Source: Candidatus Desulfosporosinus infrequens (GTDB lineage: Bacteria; Bacillota; Desulfitobacteriia; Desulfitobacteriales; Desulfitobacteriaceae). From it: 51,677 nt of DNA. Each line of letters opens with the position of its first letter. Positions within the stretch are counted from its first letter, which is position 1. Location: NCBI GenBank assembly GCA_900290375.1, contig OMOF01000823.1, forward strand, positions 1 through 51,677. Direction: 5' to 3'. The notes beneath the pieces were generated by a model. That model was given only the letters and a program-made list of their open reading frames with translations. It searched no databases and was not told the origin of the DNA. Positions 51,423 through 51,677 of this stretch are shown piece after piece. The position numbers and the translations under genes are program-made.

Positions 51423-51677
51423 ATACCATGAAAATTTGATGTCTAGGAGGCTATTGTATTTGGTTGAGAGGATATACATCAATCTTTTTCACAATCCACT
51501 TGATTACAAACCTAAAAATTAAATGTTCAAAGAATTTATCATACAATAATTTGATTGTGTCCATATCGACGAGTAATAACTATATTGACTTATATTAACC
51601 ATAATGCTAATCTTCATAAGAGGAAATTATCTTCTGCAGCAGATTCATGGCTCAAACTCAAGTGTATTAGATGTTTT
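51423..51677. other. AT-rich window end without a visible gene
   Basis: I see no open frame with a ribosome site, no hairpin and no recognisable repeat in these 255 bases on either strand. Confidence 0.5.

Noticed and set aside
1..51677. CRISPR arrays, insertion sequences, prophage, tRNA and rRNA genes
   Set aside because: I looked for regularly spaced repeats, transposase motifs, phage structural genes and cloverleaf or rRNA signatures and saw none.

Overview
The window looks like the chromosome of a spore-forming, anaerobic, respiring member of the Firmicutes, most like Desulfosporosinus or Desulfitobacterium. The grounds are strong GGAGG-type ribosome sites with many TTG and GTG starts, CotF-type spore coat proteins, a futalosine-type menaquinone locus, siroheme-dependent heme synthesis, Ccs-type cytochrome c maturation, and a molybdenum aldehyde oxidoreductase cluster shared with sulfate reducers. 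The genus is an inference from gene content. I see no rRNA, tRNA, CRISPR array, insertion sequence or prophage.

Layout. (1) 1-6380: the end of a group 4 [NiFe] hydrogenase operon (hyfBCEFGI); the first gene is cut by the window edge. (2) 6497-24392: an aldehyde/alcohol oxidation region. It holds a sigma-54 activator, a molybdopterin-binding MoeA-like protein, the Mop aldehyde oxidoreductase, a ten-gene accessory operon and an iron-type alcohol dehydrogenase. The operon encodes a flavin/Fe-S/CCG fusion, a CxxC protein, a C-GCAxxG-C-C protein, a methyltransferase, radical SAM TrsS, an AMP-forming CoA ligase, a nucleotidyltransferase-HD fusion, an XdhC protein, a histidine phosphatase and a DUF4242 protein. 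mop and adh each have a clear -24/-12 promoter and related leaders. (3) 24814-30988: speD, then an operon for menaquinone side chain and ring synthesis (degenerate prenyl synthase subunit, mqnP, an internally deleted mqnE-like gene, mqnC, heptaprenyl synthase) with tatC and tatA/B inside it. (4) 31051-32830: a short AT-rich accessory stretch with orphan small genes and a decayed PEP-utilising-domain gene. (5) 32839-45181: cytochrome c maturation (resB, ccsA), then the whole route from glutamyl-tRNA to heme through siroheme (sirC, hemA, hemC, cobA-hemD, ahbC, hemB, ahbD and an ahbA-ahbB-hemL fusion). (6) 45323-51362: a small diheme cytochrome, a Clp-fold serine protease, tatA, two spore coat genes, a YtpB-type terpene synthase facing a prenyl diphosphate synthase, a possible small RNA, and an Fe-S flavoprotein.

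How the genes work together. Most of the window builds an anaerobic electron-transport chain: hydrogenase, menaquinone with its prenyl tail, heme, cytochrome c assembly and Tat export. The aldehyde/alcohol region adds a substrate-induced module that would feed electrons into it.

Best candidates for something undescribed: the Mop accessory operon, whose radical SAM protein resembles pterin- and lipid-modifying enzymes; the matched sigma-54 promoters and leaders of mop and adh, with what looks like a vestigial adh start inside the mop leader; the AhbA-AhbB-HemL fusion with an internal start; and the MqnE-like protein that has lost its radical SAM motif.
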